DNA from: Breviolum minutum Mf 1.05b.01
Lineage: Eukaryota; Sar; Dinophyceae; Suessiales; Symbiodiniaceae
Direction of reading: 5' to 3'
Assembly: GCA_000507305.1 (NCBI GenBank)
Contig: DF239217.1
Coordinates: 93,854 to 157,853 of the forward strand
DNA: 64,000 nt
Below, in pieces: positions 17,311 to 28,508 of this stretch. How positions within the stretch are numbered: the stretch's first letter is position 1; the number at the start of each line of letters is the position of its first letter. The position numbers and the translations under genes were made by a program. Below the pieces are notes generated by a model. That model worked only from the letters and a program-made list of their open reading frames with translations. It did not search any database and had not been told where the DNA came from.

Positions 17311-17831
17311 AAATCAGGAACAGAGCAGGGGTAAAATGCAGTGTCACTATGTTTTGGGTTGATACAGTCAAAAGACAAAGTCGTCTCTCATTTCATGTTT
17401 TTGTAGCCGTGCCTATGGGGAGAGCATTTTTCAGATGTCGTCTCTTTTGAGCACTCCGCATACTGAATGAGACGGGCGAGTGATGACTTTGTCGTTTACC
17501 TGTATCGGTCCGGTTCAACACAATAGCAACTGGGCTGTGTGAGTTGAGCAACAAGGTGAGGGGCCAATACCAAAAGTTTCCAACAAGAGATGAGGCATAT
17601 TTTTTGCCCTCAGCTTTTTTCAACGTCAAGACACTGCATTTTCACAGTGTCTACATGTATTTTCACCATGATTGTCGGATTGATTACCTCACCTTCAGAG
17701 TTTGATGAATAGTGGCAACACAAAGAGAATATGATACTGACGAAGTTACCACGTGAAAGTTAAGTTGCGCGCCCGAACCAACATATGCCAACTGATAGCC
17801 AAAAAAACACCAAACTTCTTGGCTACGTGGT

Positions 17832-18052
17832 TACTCTTTCCCCCATAATCATGGAAGTAAAAAATGGCGGTATTTGAAAAGTCACTATTATTGTATTATT
17901 GGAGGGAGTCACCTTTAAATTCCATGATTATCTAGGTGGTGGTGTCAAATTCTTTTTTTTTTTCATCCCTACCTGGGGAAATGATCCAATTTGACGAGCA
18001 TATTTTTCAAAGGGGGTTGCAAGAACCAACTAGTTTTATGGGAGGAAGGGTA
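17832..18052 (+). mobile_element. Family G element split by a family B insertion
   Basis: Left end TACTCTTTCCCCCATAATCA starts at 17832. The right terminal repeat is broken after 'ccatgattat' and resumes as 'ttttatgggaggaagggta' after the family B copy at 17932-18033, giving an outer element of about 120 bp. Confidence 0.8.
17932..18033 (+). mobile_element. Family B element nested in family G
   Basis: CTAG|GTGGTGGTGTCAAATT ... AAGAACCAACTAG. The flanks 'attat' and 'tttat' suggest a 4-5 bp target duplication. Confidence 0.82.
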
Positions 18053-18463
18053 ATAGTAAAATTCCTGCTATTCCTGCTACTTTGCAAGAATGGAAATTTC
18101 CTTATGAATCAATTCACCTCCTTTCAGAAGGCATTTAAGTTCATTTGTTCTGGTGGGAGGGGGGAGGGTAGGCTTTCGGGTAGGGTTGGTGAAAATACTG
18201 GAATTTCAGGTGGAACCACCCACACCTGCCATGGTGAGCCGCTATGTGGGTTTGGGATCCTTAGGATCGGGTTGGGTCTAAAACAGTTTGGTTTTTTGCT
18301 GGAAATTTTCCACTTCTGGAGGGGTAGAAATGGACCAGTAGCAGAGTGGATGTCAAAAAATTCCTGCACACCAAGCTTCTTGTGGGAGACGGAAGATAGA
18401 TTAAAAAAACTGCATTGTTGCGCTTTTATTTTCAAGTATACGCAGTGATCAAAGGCTTGGTTG

Positions 18464-18547
18464 GTTGTTTTGTATCCGGGATTAGACTATCCAGTTCTGT
18501 GGGGTTTATAATAAGCCATTATAAGGATTGCCATGGATCAACCAGTC
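18464..18547 (+). mobile_element. Family K element, diverged
   Basis: Contains 'ttggttggttgtttt' and 'aataagccattataaggat', shared with copies at 41958 and 45569. Confidence 0.45.
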
Positions 18548-19751
18548 TCGTAGTTGTCTTGAACGTTTCTCAAGTAAATTGTAGCCCGAAACTCATGTAC
18601 CAGAACCGAGGTTAGCATATCCCACCTGGGAAAAAGGAAAATCATCTTGAAAAGTGACTTTCCACGGGATATATTGAGATACCTTAGTTTTCATCTGAAA
18701 GTTTGCTATTGAAAAGAAGTGAGTAGTCCTCTGTCCAATTCTCATTGGGTTATGTATGGTTAAGTCATGTTGTGCTATGTTATCGTTCGATGGAGTGAAT
18801 TAGACAACCCGAGAAAAACCGTTGATATGGTGAGCAATGATGGAAAAAACGGGATTTATATATTGGAAACAAAGGTTTTTCCAGTTTTTTGAGTTTTTCG
18901 AGATGAGAATCATAGCCTTTTTGAATGTGGTGTTTTGAATGCTGTTGGTCTCAACAGCAACTCCAGCAACAGGCCTGCAGATTGATACATCGTTGTAATT
19001 CGTTGTAAACAAACCACCAAACCCTTCCCAACGATGGAGCAAAGCAACATTTAGAGAAAAGGGAGCAAAGCAACCAACCAGCATCGTTTCACATGTGTGT
19101 ATATACGTATATAATATTTTACAAATATAATATATAGATATATTCATATTGTTGCTATATCCAGGATACCCAGGATACCAAGGGGTGAAACCCAATATCC
19201 AAGGAGGCTTTTTTTTGGGGGGGTTACCAAACAAACCCCACCGGCGTTTCGTTTCGCCGGGGAACCCAACCCGGGACCACCTTTGACTACTTGCAGGTCG
19301 TTTGTTGCTGCGGAGTTCCATGAAGTCACTCGCCGGAGCTTAGGACCTTTCAAGTCATGGATGATTCTCATGGGAAAACCCAACGGCTTTCCCTCCATTT
19401 TTAGGGGGTTTTCAACAACAGTTATAACACTTATACAACCCATATCTTGAGGGGCAAACAAAAATTAAAACCTTCATTTTTTTGACGTTTTTTTGGGGCT
19501 CCAAGGGTTTTGTTTCTCTTTCAACATTTGCGTTTACAGTTTATATACATCAGTGGGATACGCTGATACGCTGAGGGAAATCCCAAGGCAATGTCCGGGA
19601 TTGTCATGGTGTTTCACTGGTTTCACCCGGGTGGTCAAAGGTTCGGTTCCTATTGGGTTTTAGCCCAGAAATTCCATTTCAAAGAGAATTGGTTAGGACA
19701 AAAAAAGGGCTGAGATTTAAAATTGTTCAGAAAAAAAGAGACTGATAAGAT
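18548..19751. other. Non-coding, AT-rich; no gene seen
   Basis: Several 60-170 codon open frames on the minus strand (for example 18800-19321) read through T-runs and show no coding character or splice logic. No feature is assigned. Confidence 0.45.
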
Positions 19752-19868
19752 ATTTTCCCTGAAACTCTAACAGTTCGCCCCAAAAAAAATAGGCCGAGGG
19801 CCCCAAAAGGAAAGGATCGTCGTCCAACTATCTATCTTCAGGGCGATTTGTTAGTTTCGGGGAGGGTA
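19752..19868 (+). mobile_element. Family A element
   Basis: TTCCCTGAAACTCTAACAG at the left and TTGTTAGTTTCGGGGAGGGT at the right. Confidence 0.72.
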
Positions 19869-19940
19869 ACTTCTTTTGCTAGACTGCACTAAATGGAGAA
19901 CAAAACATCGAGGGGGGTTGTTTGTTTTTGGTATTTCTAT

Positions 19941-20032
19941 ACAGTTTCCTGGAAACTAACACGGCCCTTCACAAGGTGGAAGATGAGTTTCCTTTTTCCA
20001 AAAGGTTGGATATGTTAGTTCCCTGGAGGGTA
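19941..20032 (+). mobile_element. Family A element
   Basis: TTTCCTGGAAACTAACACGG at the left and ATGTTAGTTCCCTGGAGGGT at the right. It lies 72 bp from the previous copy. Confidence 0.75.
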
Positions 20033-20262
20033 ATCCTATAAATAAAACTTTTCACTGATTTGTTGCTGAACATGGCCATAGATTCTTGGATGAAAGGACG
20101 TTTCCAGATGCAAAAAACCATCTTTTCAGGGACCTTTTAACGTGAAAGGGTTTGTCCAGTGGTTTGGAATTTGGCCTTTCGCAGCGGTTGAAATCAATGA
20201 TTGGTTGGACGCTCAGGTTTGCACAATTTACTACAGTAGGATATTTGTTGGCAGGGATTTCC

Positions 20263-20496
20263 TTAAGGGTAGGAATCAATTCCAAAGCAAGATAAGTTCA
20301 TTACAATAAACCAGGTGAAAGTCACTATAACAAATGCCAAAAAACGTTGACAATTCCAAACGCCTTTCCTGGTTTTTCGAGGCTCCGCAAGCGCGCGGAA
20401 GAGAAACGAAGTGGGAGGCCCGGGCGGGATAGCGTGGTGATTGGCTGATGATCGAGACGTTGCAACAGTGGAAATTAGTTGAAGTAGGAGGTGCAC
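20263..20496 (-). CDS. Weak small ORF, minus strand
   Basis: 77 codons with an ATG start. It has a short hydrophobic start (MHLLLQLISTVATS), a GC-rich centre and a hydrophobic stretch near the C-terminus (FLAFVIVTFTWFIVM). It could be an exon encoding a leader sequence. No family recognised and no splice support. Confidence 0.25.
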   Translation of the reverse strand: MHLLLQLISTVATSRSSANHHAIPPGPPTSFLFRALAEPRKTRKGVWNCQRFLAFVIVTFTWFIVMNLSCFGIDSYP

Positions 20497-20949
20497 TAAG
20501 ACTAAGGCGATTCAGGAGGCTTGAATATTCTTTATTTTTGCTGATCTTCTTTTTAAAAACACATGAAGTGATGAAAAAGATTGATGATGTGAACTGATGG
20601 AACAGTTTGGAGCAGCGTATTTTTTTTTGCGATTTATCCTGTGAATAGTTGTCTTCCTTTGTGACATTTCTCTCATTTTCACTTTTTCAGCATGATGTCT
20701 TTCCAAAAAAGATGCACCATTGGTACAGCATTTGAGACGCATGTCCCTTCAAATAAGCTGAAATCTTCCCCCCGAGCTATAGTACGGGATTTTTTCAATC
20801 ATCTTAGAATATCTACCAGCATCTTCCAAAGAGTGCTGCTTGAACCCTAAGGATGGTGTAAAGGGACCCCTTATCATCCATTCAACACCCCTTGGAAGAT
20901 CCAGGTAAACAATCTGAACTTCATTGAAATCAAAAAAAACATGGATTCC

Positions 20950-21108
20950 TTTTTGTTTGTAATCCAACCGATGTTTTTCCCATGTTTTTGTTTTTTGAAC
21001 CATGGCGAATCCTTCACGCCTTGCATCACCACGGCTTTCCCAGTCGCACCCCAACGGGTCGAGCCGGTCAACTCCATCGTGGCATCTAACTTCGGGCTTT
21101 TCTCGGAG
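20950..21108. CDS. Coding-like GC-rich island, strand ambiguous
   Basis: The plus frame reads VAPQRVEPVNSIVASNFGLF and ends at SE|gtgatt, a plausible donor. The minus frame starts MELTGSTRWGATGKAVVMQG. Both have GC-rich third positions. One is probably a real exon, but I cannot decide which. Confidence 0.3.
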
Positions 21109-21277
21109 GTGATTTTCAGGTGGGGGATGGGGCCATCTGGGAGAAACGAAGGTTAGAGATCTAGAGATATATTGTAACCTTTAATAGGAATCCTTATAAT
21201 AGGTATATAAAGCCCTACTATTGAGTTGATGAGTTTATCCCCTATGGAAATATTGGGCCCAATTTAGAGAATTGTTT

Positions 21278-21407
21278 ATATGGGGGTTTCCTAAAATGCT
21301 GGGGTTCCCCAACAACCATGGGAAAATCCTACTAAAAATGATCATTTTGGGGTGTGAAATGGGAAAACCCCACCATTTTAACCCCACCATTTTAAGGAAA
21401 CACCCAA
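21278..21407 (+). mobile_element. Family C element, long subfamily
   Basis: TATGGGGGTTTCCTAAAATG ... CCATTTTAAGGAAACACCCA. It shares its interior, inverted, with 28396-28508 (ggaaaatcctactaaaaatga). Confidence 0.72.
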
Positions 21408-21785
21408 ATGTATGTTTTCCATCTGTAACCCAAATGATCCGGATGTTTTGATTGGAATTTGGACCTTCTTTTGGAGGAACAAAGGACAAATGGTATACAA
21501 TATAGATACATATTTTATAGCTGTACATAATTAAAGTCTTTTATATATAAATTAAGACACACACATATATATATATACATACGTATTCTATATTATACAT
21601 ATACAAGTAGCTGTTTTTTACTCAAAAAACACACTTATCATAATCTTGCCATTTTTTTGGCTTTGAAGTTTCACCTTCAATACCTGTTCGTTATGTTAAA
21701 AAACCTAGGACCTCTGTCCCCAAGGTTTTGTTCCAGGGGGCTTGTGAGCTTGGACCGGAGTTTAGCTCGTTGATTTGGGAGTGTA

Positions 21786-21920
21786 AACCTATGGGACCCA
21801 TTACGGATCCATGGGCCCATGGGATGAACTGTATATGTTCCGCCTACATGAAAGGCATAGATTTATGGTAAATGTAGGTAAATATACAATCGTCCCATGG
21901 ATTTTATGTGTATGTAAACC
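21786..21920 (-). mobile_element. Family J element, copy 1
   Basis: The core TTTATGGTAAATGTAGGTAA is the reverse complement of the core at 36156-36252. The flanks carry GGATCCATGG/CCATGGATT palindromic ends. Confidence 0.6.
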
Positions 21921-22091
21921 CTTGAGAGATTGGTAAATGGGATACCGTATATGAGTTTTCAACTAAGGGCGGTTTTTAACCCCCTCCCCCCCGTTCTTTG
22001 AAAAACGGGTTTCGTCGTCAAATTCTGTGCAAAGAATTCCGGTGTCAATGAGATTTGGGACCCAAAACATATGGAGTAGAAAATTGCGATT

Positions 22092-22194
22092 CTAGGTGGT
22101 GGTTTCAAATATTTTTTATTTTCACCCCTATTTGGGGAAGATTCCCATTTTGACTAGAATAATATTTTTCAAAGGGGTTGAAACCACCAACTAG
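22092..22194 (+). mobile_element. Family B element (candidate introner)
   Basis: CTAG|GTGGTGGTTTCAAATA ... GAAACCACCAACTAG. The core differs slightly (gattcccattttgac), as in the copy at 61738. Confidence 0.83.
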
Positions 22195-23691
22195 GATTTG
22201 TTTTTTGGGATTGCGTTTGATGAATCTGAATCTCGTTTACCAAAAAATGGTCGAACCAAACCGAAGGGTCGGTCGGTAGCTTCAAAATTGGATGGGAAAT
22301 ATTTCGGTTTGTGTCCTTTCATCGAATGCTTTCGGACAGTAACCGACCCCCCTTTCAAACAAGACATTCACCACAGGCCATTTGGAAGGGGTTGTTGGCA
22401 ACCCTATATCCTTAGGGGACCAAAATTAACACAATGCTTATTAAGCACTTACGTTACGTCCCTGGGATGATCCTCCTGTTGTCGACAGCTCCGAGGAATT
22501 TTGATGTGTTTTTTTTTTGGGTACCCACGGAAGCGAAGCCCCGAAGACTTGGGTTTCCCAACATGTGATGTGGATGTTACAAGATGGGCACCCACTTTTT
22601 TGTTACTATATAAATGCCCGAAAATCAATGGAATAACGGTAACTGTGGTTATAATCCTTAGCCAAAAAGGGGGCCCTATACATAAACACCATTGAAAGAA
22701 CTGGTTTTTGGGGGGCCCACCTTGTACCTTCATTGAGTCATGGTGCCAGGTCCAAATCTCCCGTTGGGGGCGCTGTTTTTTGGTGTGACCTGGAAGCCAA
22801 CGGGTGGAAGTCGGAAGTTAGGTGGTATCCTAAAGCCCCAAAAATTTTCGAGAATTTTTTGGAGCAAAAACAGGATAGCTTTATAGGGATTTGAGGGAGA
22901 ATCATGTTTTTTTCCCCATTTTGTAAAGAAAATTGAGAGGAACATCCAACTCCAAGTGTTTTTGAAACACAAAAAAAAACCATTTTGATATGCATTGACA
23001 AATCCCTTGGGATGATTCTGATGATTCCCATATTCGAAGTTACAGAGATTTGGCCTGTTTCCGGCCTGAGATTTGGGGCATCGTTCTGGAAGCGTTAGAC
23101 TGCGTGACCGAAGAGCGGACGCAGGCGATCAAACCACAGGATGGGTGTTCCAATCAAAGCCTCGATTACTTATGCCTGGTGATTACCATAGGTTTTCATT
23201 ACTAAGGTAGGCTAAAGGGTCAAAATACATTGTATCATATTTTCCTACCTTCCCATGGTAGGTTCTTGTGTTTTCATACATTGACAAAACGCAGCGGACT
23301 CGGCTGACTTGACTTGACTATGTATCAGGATAGAATGGAACAGGGGACTTCAAGCATTTTATTCATCAAAAAATTGGATCATATCTTGTGGTAATCTAGT
23401 CGTAGGTCCACTTTGGTCCAACCAATCATTTTTCCGGCCAGCTTTTTTTGTTAAACAGGAGTTTTTTTTTTGTGGTCCAAAATTTGAGAGGGTGCTCCAA
23501 GGGTTTGCTAAAACCTGAAGGCTCCCTTTATGGGTAAATTTACAACCCCTGAAGCTTAGCAGTTCGGCCCCTTTTCAGGGACCAAGTTTAAGAATCATAC
23601 TGATATGCTCTGTTGAAGCCATCATTTTTTTTGAGGAGCCGGGGCAAAATGCTGTTCATTTTGGGAGTTTTTTCTACAACTGAATTGAAAT
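22195..23691. other. No confident gene
   Basis: A 90-codon plus frame at 22198-22470 begins directly at the end of the family B copy but has AT-rich third positions. A GC-rich patch at 23040-23130 has no convincing frame. No RNA gene seen. Confidence 0.35.
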
Positions 23692-23800
23692 TACACTTTG
23701 GTAATTTAACAGTAGCAAGAGGGCAAATGGATCCTTTGAAGATACCATTCCCTGCTGAAAATGGGGGATATTCCATTGCCATGTTAGTTTACCAGAGGTA
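23692..23800 (+). mobile_element. Family A element, 'gtaaactaac' subfamily
   Basis: TACACTTTGGTAATTTAACA at the left and TGTTAGTTTACCAGAGGTA at the right. Nearest relative is 42884-42988. Confidence 0.75.
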
Positions 23801-24433
23801 GTCGTGAAAATCCGTCGTTTTTCTCCAAAAAAATTGGACGCGTCAGGATGGGGCCCCCAATGGCGAAACAAAAACCAGAAAAACGTGGAGAAACTAAAGG
23901 GGAGTGAACACACCATTACTGTATAGACATCTAGGCATATCCAATTTCGTCAAATTTTGAGATATTTATATAACTATGGACCATGGATAGATATTTCCCC
24001 TACAGAACAAAGATACATGGTATTATTGGAATCATTAGGTGTCATATATGGGTGTTGTTCTTCCCCTACGGATCGAAACTCAAAAGATCTGTGTTTTCCT
24101 GTGATTTTTCAACGTTGCTGGAACACCTGCTTTGTTGGGAGCCGTTTCACCCAGCCAGCGACAAAAAAAACACCTGTGGCTGCCTGTGGATTTTAAAAAA
24201 AAAAGAGACCAACAAAGGAATCAACAAAAACTAACGGCTGGTTTACCTGAAAACTGGGAGATTCCTTTTGGAAACGTGATTTTTTTTCAGGTGAAGTAAC
24301 CAGCCCCTTAGTTTTCGGGGGTTGTTGTATGAGTTGTTTTTTGTTGTCAGGATTCGCCTAGTGGATTCGGCCTTTCCTTATGTTTTTTTGTTGGTTTTTC
24401 CGGTGTTGCGAAAAGTTTTTACCACCCAAGTTG

Positions 24434-24553
24434 ATATGAGGGTTTCCAAAAATAGGGGGAAAACCCCAAAAATGGATGGTTTCATCTATGGAAAACCTTA
24501 TAAAAATGGATGATTTGGGGGGTAATTACCACTATTTTCGGAAACATCCATAT
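24434..24553 (+). mobile_element. Family C element
   Basis: ATATGAGGGTTTCCAAAAAT ... CTATTTTCGGAAACATCCATAT with the interior 'aaaatggatgatttgggg'. Confidence 0.78.
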
Positions 24554-25044
24554 CGAGGCTGGGATGCTCCCACCCAATTTTTGAGTGATCGAAAAAAACA
24601 TCTGCTTCTAGAGAAGCTGTGGCCGGTTTTTTGGCCAAATTTCTTTTGGGTTTTCTGGCATCTTGGAGTGGCTGTTTGTTGTTTTGTAGGGGGGGATTTT
24701 GGGGCATTTTGGTGGCAAAGGATGGATGCCCTAAATGATTTTTTTGTCATTATCAATGATATTTTAGGGGTGTTTTCTTTGAAGCTTGGGCCGCAAGAAA
24801 CCTTTTTTCTGGAGGTTTAGAGACTACCATATAACTACCGTGATTAAAGCCCCTCTGGAATTTTAAGGTGGATAAAACCAAAAGATGCTTTGGAAAAGGC
24901 AGTTCCTTTAAGATATTAACATATTTTGGAGTATCTGAATGTGACAAAAAATGCTGGTAAGTTATATAGTAGAGTCTCTTCCGCTCAAACATTGAGTCTT
25001 TGGGTGGTTTGGGTGGTTTGGGATTTTTGATGACAGAGATTTCT

Positions 25045-25149
25045 TACACCCTGGAAGATTAACATGGAACCTATAAATCACCAATTTAGAAAGGAACATG
25101 ATCTTCCAAACCTCCATGATTATGTTCTATGTCAATCTTCAGGGGTGTA
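25045..25149 (+). mobile_element. Family D element
   Basis: TACACCCTGGAAGATTAACA ... GTCAATCTTCAGGGGTGTA, with a core nearly identical to 46018-46122 (atttagaaaggaa.atgatcttcc). Confidence 0.85.
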
Positions 25150-25631
25150 TTTTGGGGCTCATCTTTTCCAGAACTTCCCAAGGTGCCACGTTAACCCCAC
25201 CTTTTATGCACCCTTTTAAGGTTTTTTCACATAGGCTCTGTGGCGCACCATGTGCCTTCACGCCCGGGTTGGGCCTGGTCCGTAGTTGGACCACTCAAAC
25301 CACGAAAATCCAACCACTCAAAAGTCGAAGGTGCCCCGTGTGAAACCCATCATGAATTGAAATCTTTGGAAAAAACAACAAAAACCCATGGGGGTTGTTG
25401 TTTTTTTTGGGCAGCTTTTGGGCAGCTTTTATATAATGTTCCAAGGAACTCCAAAAAAAATTCCATGAACACAAATGACTCAAATGACTCATGTCTTTTT
25501 CCCTTTTGCCCTTGGGTACCACCATGAAGCGAAGGGGTGAGGGGTGTCATGACCTCACGGGTCCTATGGCTGGCTCGTTAAGGCAAGTTTCATCAAGTTT
25601 CAATTGGAAGCTTCGGAAAGAACATGTGAGT

Positions 25632-25737
25632 TACCCTCCCTGAAACTAACTGTTTGCCCATGAAAATCCCCATATTTCCTGGTAAATACCATCAAAATGG
25701 TGGATTTTCATGGGCTATGTTAGTTTCAGGGAGGGTA
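25632..25737 (+). mobile_element. Family A element, best-preserved copy
   Basis: The terminal 19 bp TACCCTCCCTGAAACTAAC is a perfect inverted match to the right end. With a few mismatches the stem extends to about 38 bp. The ends begin and finish in TA, so a TA target site is possible. There is no ORF. Confidence 0.9.
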
Positions 25738-25799
25738 CTGCATGGCATTGCATATCACATGACTACATTCCCTGAAATGTTACACTCGATACACTCACA

Positions 25800-26010
25800 T
25801 CGCTGACGGGAAAATTGACGAATTTTTGAAGATGCAGGTATTTCCTATGTTGAAAAATGAGATATTTCCTATTGCTATCTTAGTTTTAGCGTGCCATGAA
25901 TTTCTCCCCCGCAAATTCTTGCTCCAAGCGCTTGACTGGTCCCAGGCAACGAGGGACACAACTAGCCACTCTGCTGTATACCTAACGGCTGGACAACCAA
26001 AAGGATGAGC
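25800..26010. other. Ambiguous coding-like patch
   Basis: Both strands are open (the plus frame contains ACHEFLPRKFLLQALDWSQA). Splice limits are unclear and no gene is assigned. Confidence 0.22.
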
Positions 26011-26031
26011 CTTGAAAAAGGTGGCTTCTTC

Positions 26032-26140
26032 ATATGGCTGTTTCCGAAAATAGGGATACCCCCAAATCATCTATTTTGATAAGGTTTTCCATTATAAACC
26101 ATCCATTTTGGGGTACCCCTATTTTTGGAAACACCCATAT
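26032..26140 (-). mobile_element. Family C element, reverse orientation
   Basis: ATATGGCTGTTTCCGAAAAT ... CCTATTTTTGGAAACACCCA. The interior is the reverse complement of the copies at 24434 and 56014. Confidence 0.8.
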
Positions 26141-26435
26141 ATAGAAAATGGCCATTTTTGGTATTTTACCCTTTCTTCGAAACGAACAAATCGCTGAAGT
26201 TCATGGGACGCTTTTGAAAAAAACGAGAGAGATCCGGCGGCTTCCTGGTAGCAACTTAAATGCATTTTCCCACACCAGCCTTGGGGCCTCAATAGCATGG
26301 CCATGCTGCGGGGATGATGCGCCCGTTGCGAGGTTCGGTTTCGGACTGCTTCGGTGACTCATAGGGACCAGTGCTTGATGCTTATGGTTGGTTGAACACG
26401 CTCTCTGAAACCAAAAAACCTGTGACTTGGAGCAA

Positions 26436-26868
26436 CATTTTTCCTTTGATTTTTGTGTGTTCCATGAACCATGCTTGTGATGGTTGTGAACATTGCAGCT
26501 TTTGAGTTGATCAAGTGCCAAGTGCCCTGCCATATTCTGCACTTCTTTAGTTCCCACCGCGACTTCTTGTTAGATCAATGGTCATGATGCGAGTGATGTT
26601 CCTTTCCTTGGTGTTGGTGGCAGCCGTTCGTCCCAATCATCAAAATCTTCATGCCAAAGAGCTCAAATCATCCGTGAAGAAGCATCATGAAAAAGCCAGT
26701 TCCACAGGGTGTTGCAGCGTCTATGATGAGTCTGCAGGAAAGTTGACAGGCTATTGCAAAAGAGGTGATCTTGAAGACGGCTGCGTTTCTTTCAACACGG
26801 AAACTGTCAAACACATGACGGTGGACGAAGAGTTCTGTGAGAAGAAAGGTCCTTTCAATGAGATTCCC
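26436..26868 (+). repeat. Tandem direct duplication, unit 1
   Basis: From CATTTTTCCTTTGATTTTTG onward this unit matches 26927-27361 at an offset of 491-492 bp with only a handful of substitutions. It contains the first copy of the secreted-protein ORF and ends at the N at 26869. Confidence 0.93.
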
Positions 26869-26889
26869 NTTCCTTTGCCACAGAGCTGA
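26578..26889 (+). CDS. Small secreted cysteine-rich protein, copy 1 (end uncertain)
   Basis: Same protein as 27070-27369. The hydrophobic N-terminus (VMFLSLVLVAAV) looks like a signal peptide, followed by a basic linker (ELKSSVKKHH) and a cysteine-containing region starting STGCCSVYDES. It differs from copy 2 at two codons after KKHH (EKA versus AEA). An N at 26869 interrupts the codon after NEIP, and the frame then runs into unrelated sequence and stops at 26889. The true copy 1 C-terminus is therefore unknown, and its last cysteine is missing as assembled. No family recognised. Confidence 0.65.
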   Translation: MVMMRVMFLSLVLVAAVRPNHQNLHAKELKSSVKKHHEKASSTGCCSVYDESAGKLTGYCKRGDLEDGCVSFNTETVKHMTVDEEFCEKKGPFNEIPXPLPQS

Positions 26890-26926
26890 AATGATCGCGG
26901 CTGCGGTATTATCCTAAGGGTACCAG

Positions 26927-27361
26927 CATTTTTCCTTTGATTTTTGTGTGTTCCATGAACCATGCTTGTGATGGTTGTGAACATTGCAGCTTTTGAGTTG
27001 ATCAAGTGCCAAGTGCCCTGCCATATTCTGCACTGCTTTAGTTCCCACCGCGACTTCTTTGTTAGATCAATGGTCATGATGCGAGTGATGTTCCTTTCCT
27101 TGGTGTTGGTGGCAGCCGTTCGTCCCAATCATCAAAATCTTCATGCCAAAGAGCTCAAATCATCAGTGAAGAAACACCATGCAGAAGCCAGTTCCACAGG
27201 GTGTTGCAGCGTCTACGATGAGTCTGCAGGAAAGTTGACAGGCTATTGCAAAAGAGGTGATCTTGAAGACGGCTGCGTTTCTTTCAACACGGAAACTGTC
27301 AAACACATGACGGTGGACGAAGAGTTCTGTGAGAAGAAAGGTCCTTTCAATGAGATTCCCA
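26927..27361 (+). repeat. Tandem direct duplication, unit 2
   Basis: Second copy of the unit described at 26436-26868. It includes the same 140 bp upstream of the ATG, so any promoter-proximal sequence was duplicated with the gene. Confidence 0.93.
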
Positions 27362-27369
27362 GCTGTTGA
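27070..27369 (+). CDS. Small secreted cysteine-rich protein, copy 2 (99 residues)
   Basis: ATG at 27070, TGA at 27367-27369. Residues 1-17 form a hydrophobic leader (core FLSLVLVAAV), so export through the secretory pathway is inferred. Residues 27-40 are basic and charged. Six cysteines at 45, 46, 60, 69, 87 and 99 could form three disulphides, and the protein ends in cysteine. The upstream frame is open to 26962, but the ATG cluster MVMMRVM before the leader is the natural start. An upstream start at 26962 would place the hydrophobic leader internally. Copy 1 lies 492 bp upstream in the same orientation. I do not recognise the family and assign no function. Confidence 0.7.
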   Translation: MVMMRVMFLSLVLVAAVRPNHQNLHAKELKSSVKKHHAEASSTGCCSVYDESAGKLTGYCKRGDLEDGCVSFNTETVKHMTVDEEFCEKKGPFNEIPSC

Positions 27370-27399
27370 TTTATGCAAGAGGGCTGCTGCAATGCAACG

Positions 27400-28395
27400 A
27401 AATGTCTTTGGGAAACCTCCCATTTGCGGAACCATGTGTATGTTCTGTTTTGAATGATAGATATTAACAATGCAATTCTTAAGTTTTGTTATTCACCTTG
27501 TTGTGGTTGTGCTTCCTGGAGATGGCCCGAGACATGGACTTAGCACCCTGAATTGCCCGGTGGAAAAAGATAAACAAGATGATTGCGGGGGTTGGGAGAT
27601 GTGCTGGGAAGTCTCTCGAATCATTCCTTTGCCACAGAGCTGAAATGAGTGACGGCTTCACTCGACTAAATATTCCAACAAGGTGCAGTTTTTTACCGTT
27701 CCCTTGTGGAGGTCTTGCAGGAGAGTGGAGGACCGGACTTTTGGATTCTGCAAAAGGAAAGGTTTGCAAAAAGGGCTGGGTTTTAGGGTTCAAGATAGAT
27801 GAGGGGAATATAAATGTAACATGTGTATATATATATATATTATATACATGTATTATGATTACATATTACGATATCCATATCCTCCCCAAATGGCTTTAGA
27901 TTTCAGGAATCAGGAGATTCTTTCATGATTTGATATGATTTTTTCTTATTCAACGAATTTGTGTGAATGAAATCCTCACAGACCGGTGATAGTTGTTTCT
28001 TGTTCTTGCTAGGGAACTTGAGGTCAATGTTTTTTCAATCGTCTGCGTGATTTGACACCATTCTTAGATTTTGTGATTATGGATTTGTAATTCGTACTGG
28101 TATGTAGATATACAGTACATTTTGAATCATTTTGATCAGCAATTTTTGCTTGTACAGTGCCACCATGTGATGTGCTGGTATGCTGTTCCGACTTCAATGT
28201 CATGCAATGTGCAACCAACTGGACCGAAATGAAGCTGATGGACCCGAAGTCAATTGGAATTTTGATGGGTTTTTTGCAGGGAACTTCTCCCAAACTTCAC
28301 GTAGATGGGGTTTAAAGGGTCCTTTAAGTTTTGGGGGGCCAGGTTTCAAAAGATCATGCCTAAAATCGGCCAAAAATTCATGGATTCATCAACTG
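27400..28395. other. Flank of the duplicated gene; no confident gene
   Basis: At 27627 the 25-bp string starting TTCCTTTGCCACAGAGCTGA recurs exactly as it appears right after the N at 26869. A plus frame at 27579-27790 is open but unsupported. The rest is AT-rich with a (TA)n tract near 27820. Confidence 0.5.
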
Positions 28396-28508
28396 ATATG
28401 GATGTTTCCTAAAATGATGCTACCCCCAAAACACCCCAAAATAGTCATTTTTAGTAGGAAAACCAATAGTTGTTGGGGAAACCCACCATTTTTAGGAAAC
28501 CCTCATAT
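28396..28508 (-). mobile_element. Family C element, long subfamily, reverse
   Basis: ATATGGATGTTTCCTAAAAT ... CCATTTTTAGGAAACCCTCATAT. Inverted relative of 21278-21407. Confidence 0.72.

Noticed and set aside
26148..26357. Plus-strand ORF upstream of the secreted-protein pair
   Set aside because: Begins in the flank of a family C element, with no splice limits and no similarity between the duplicated units.
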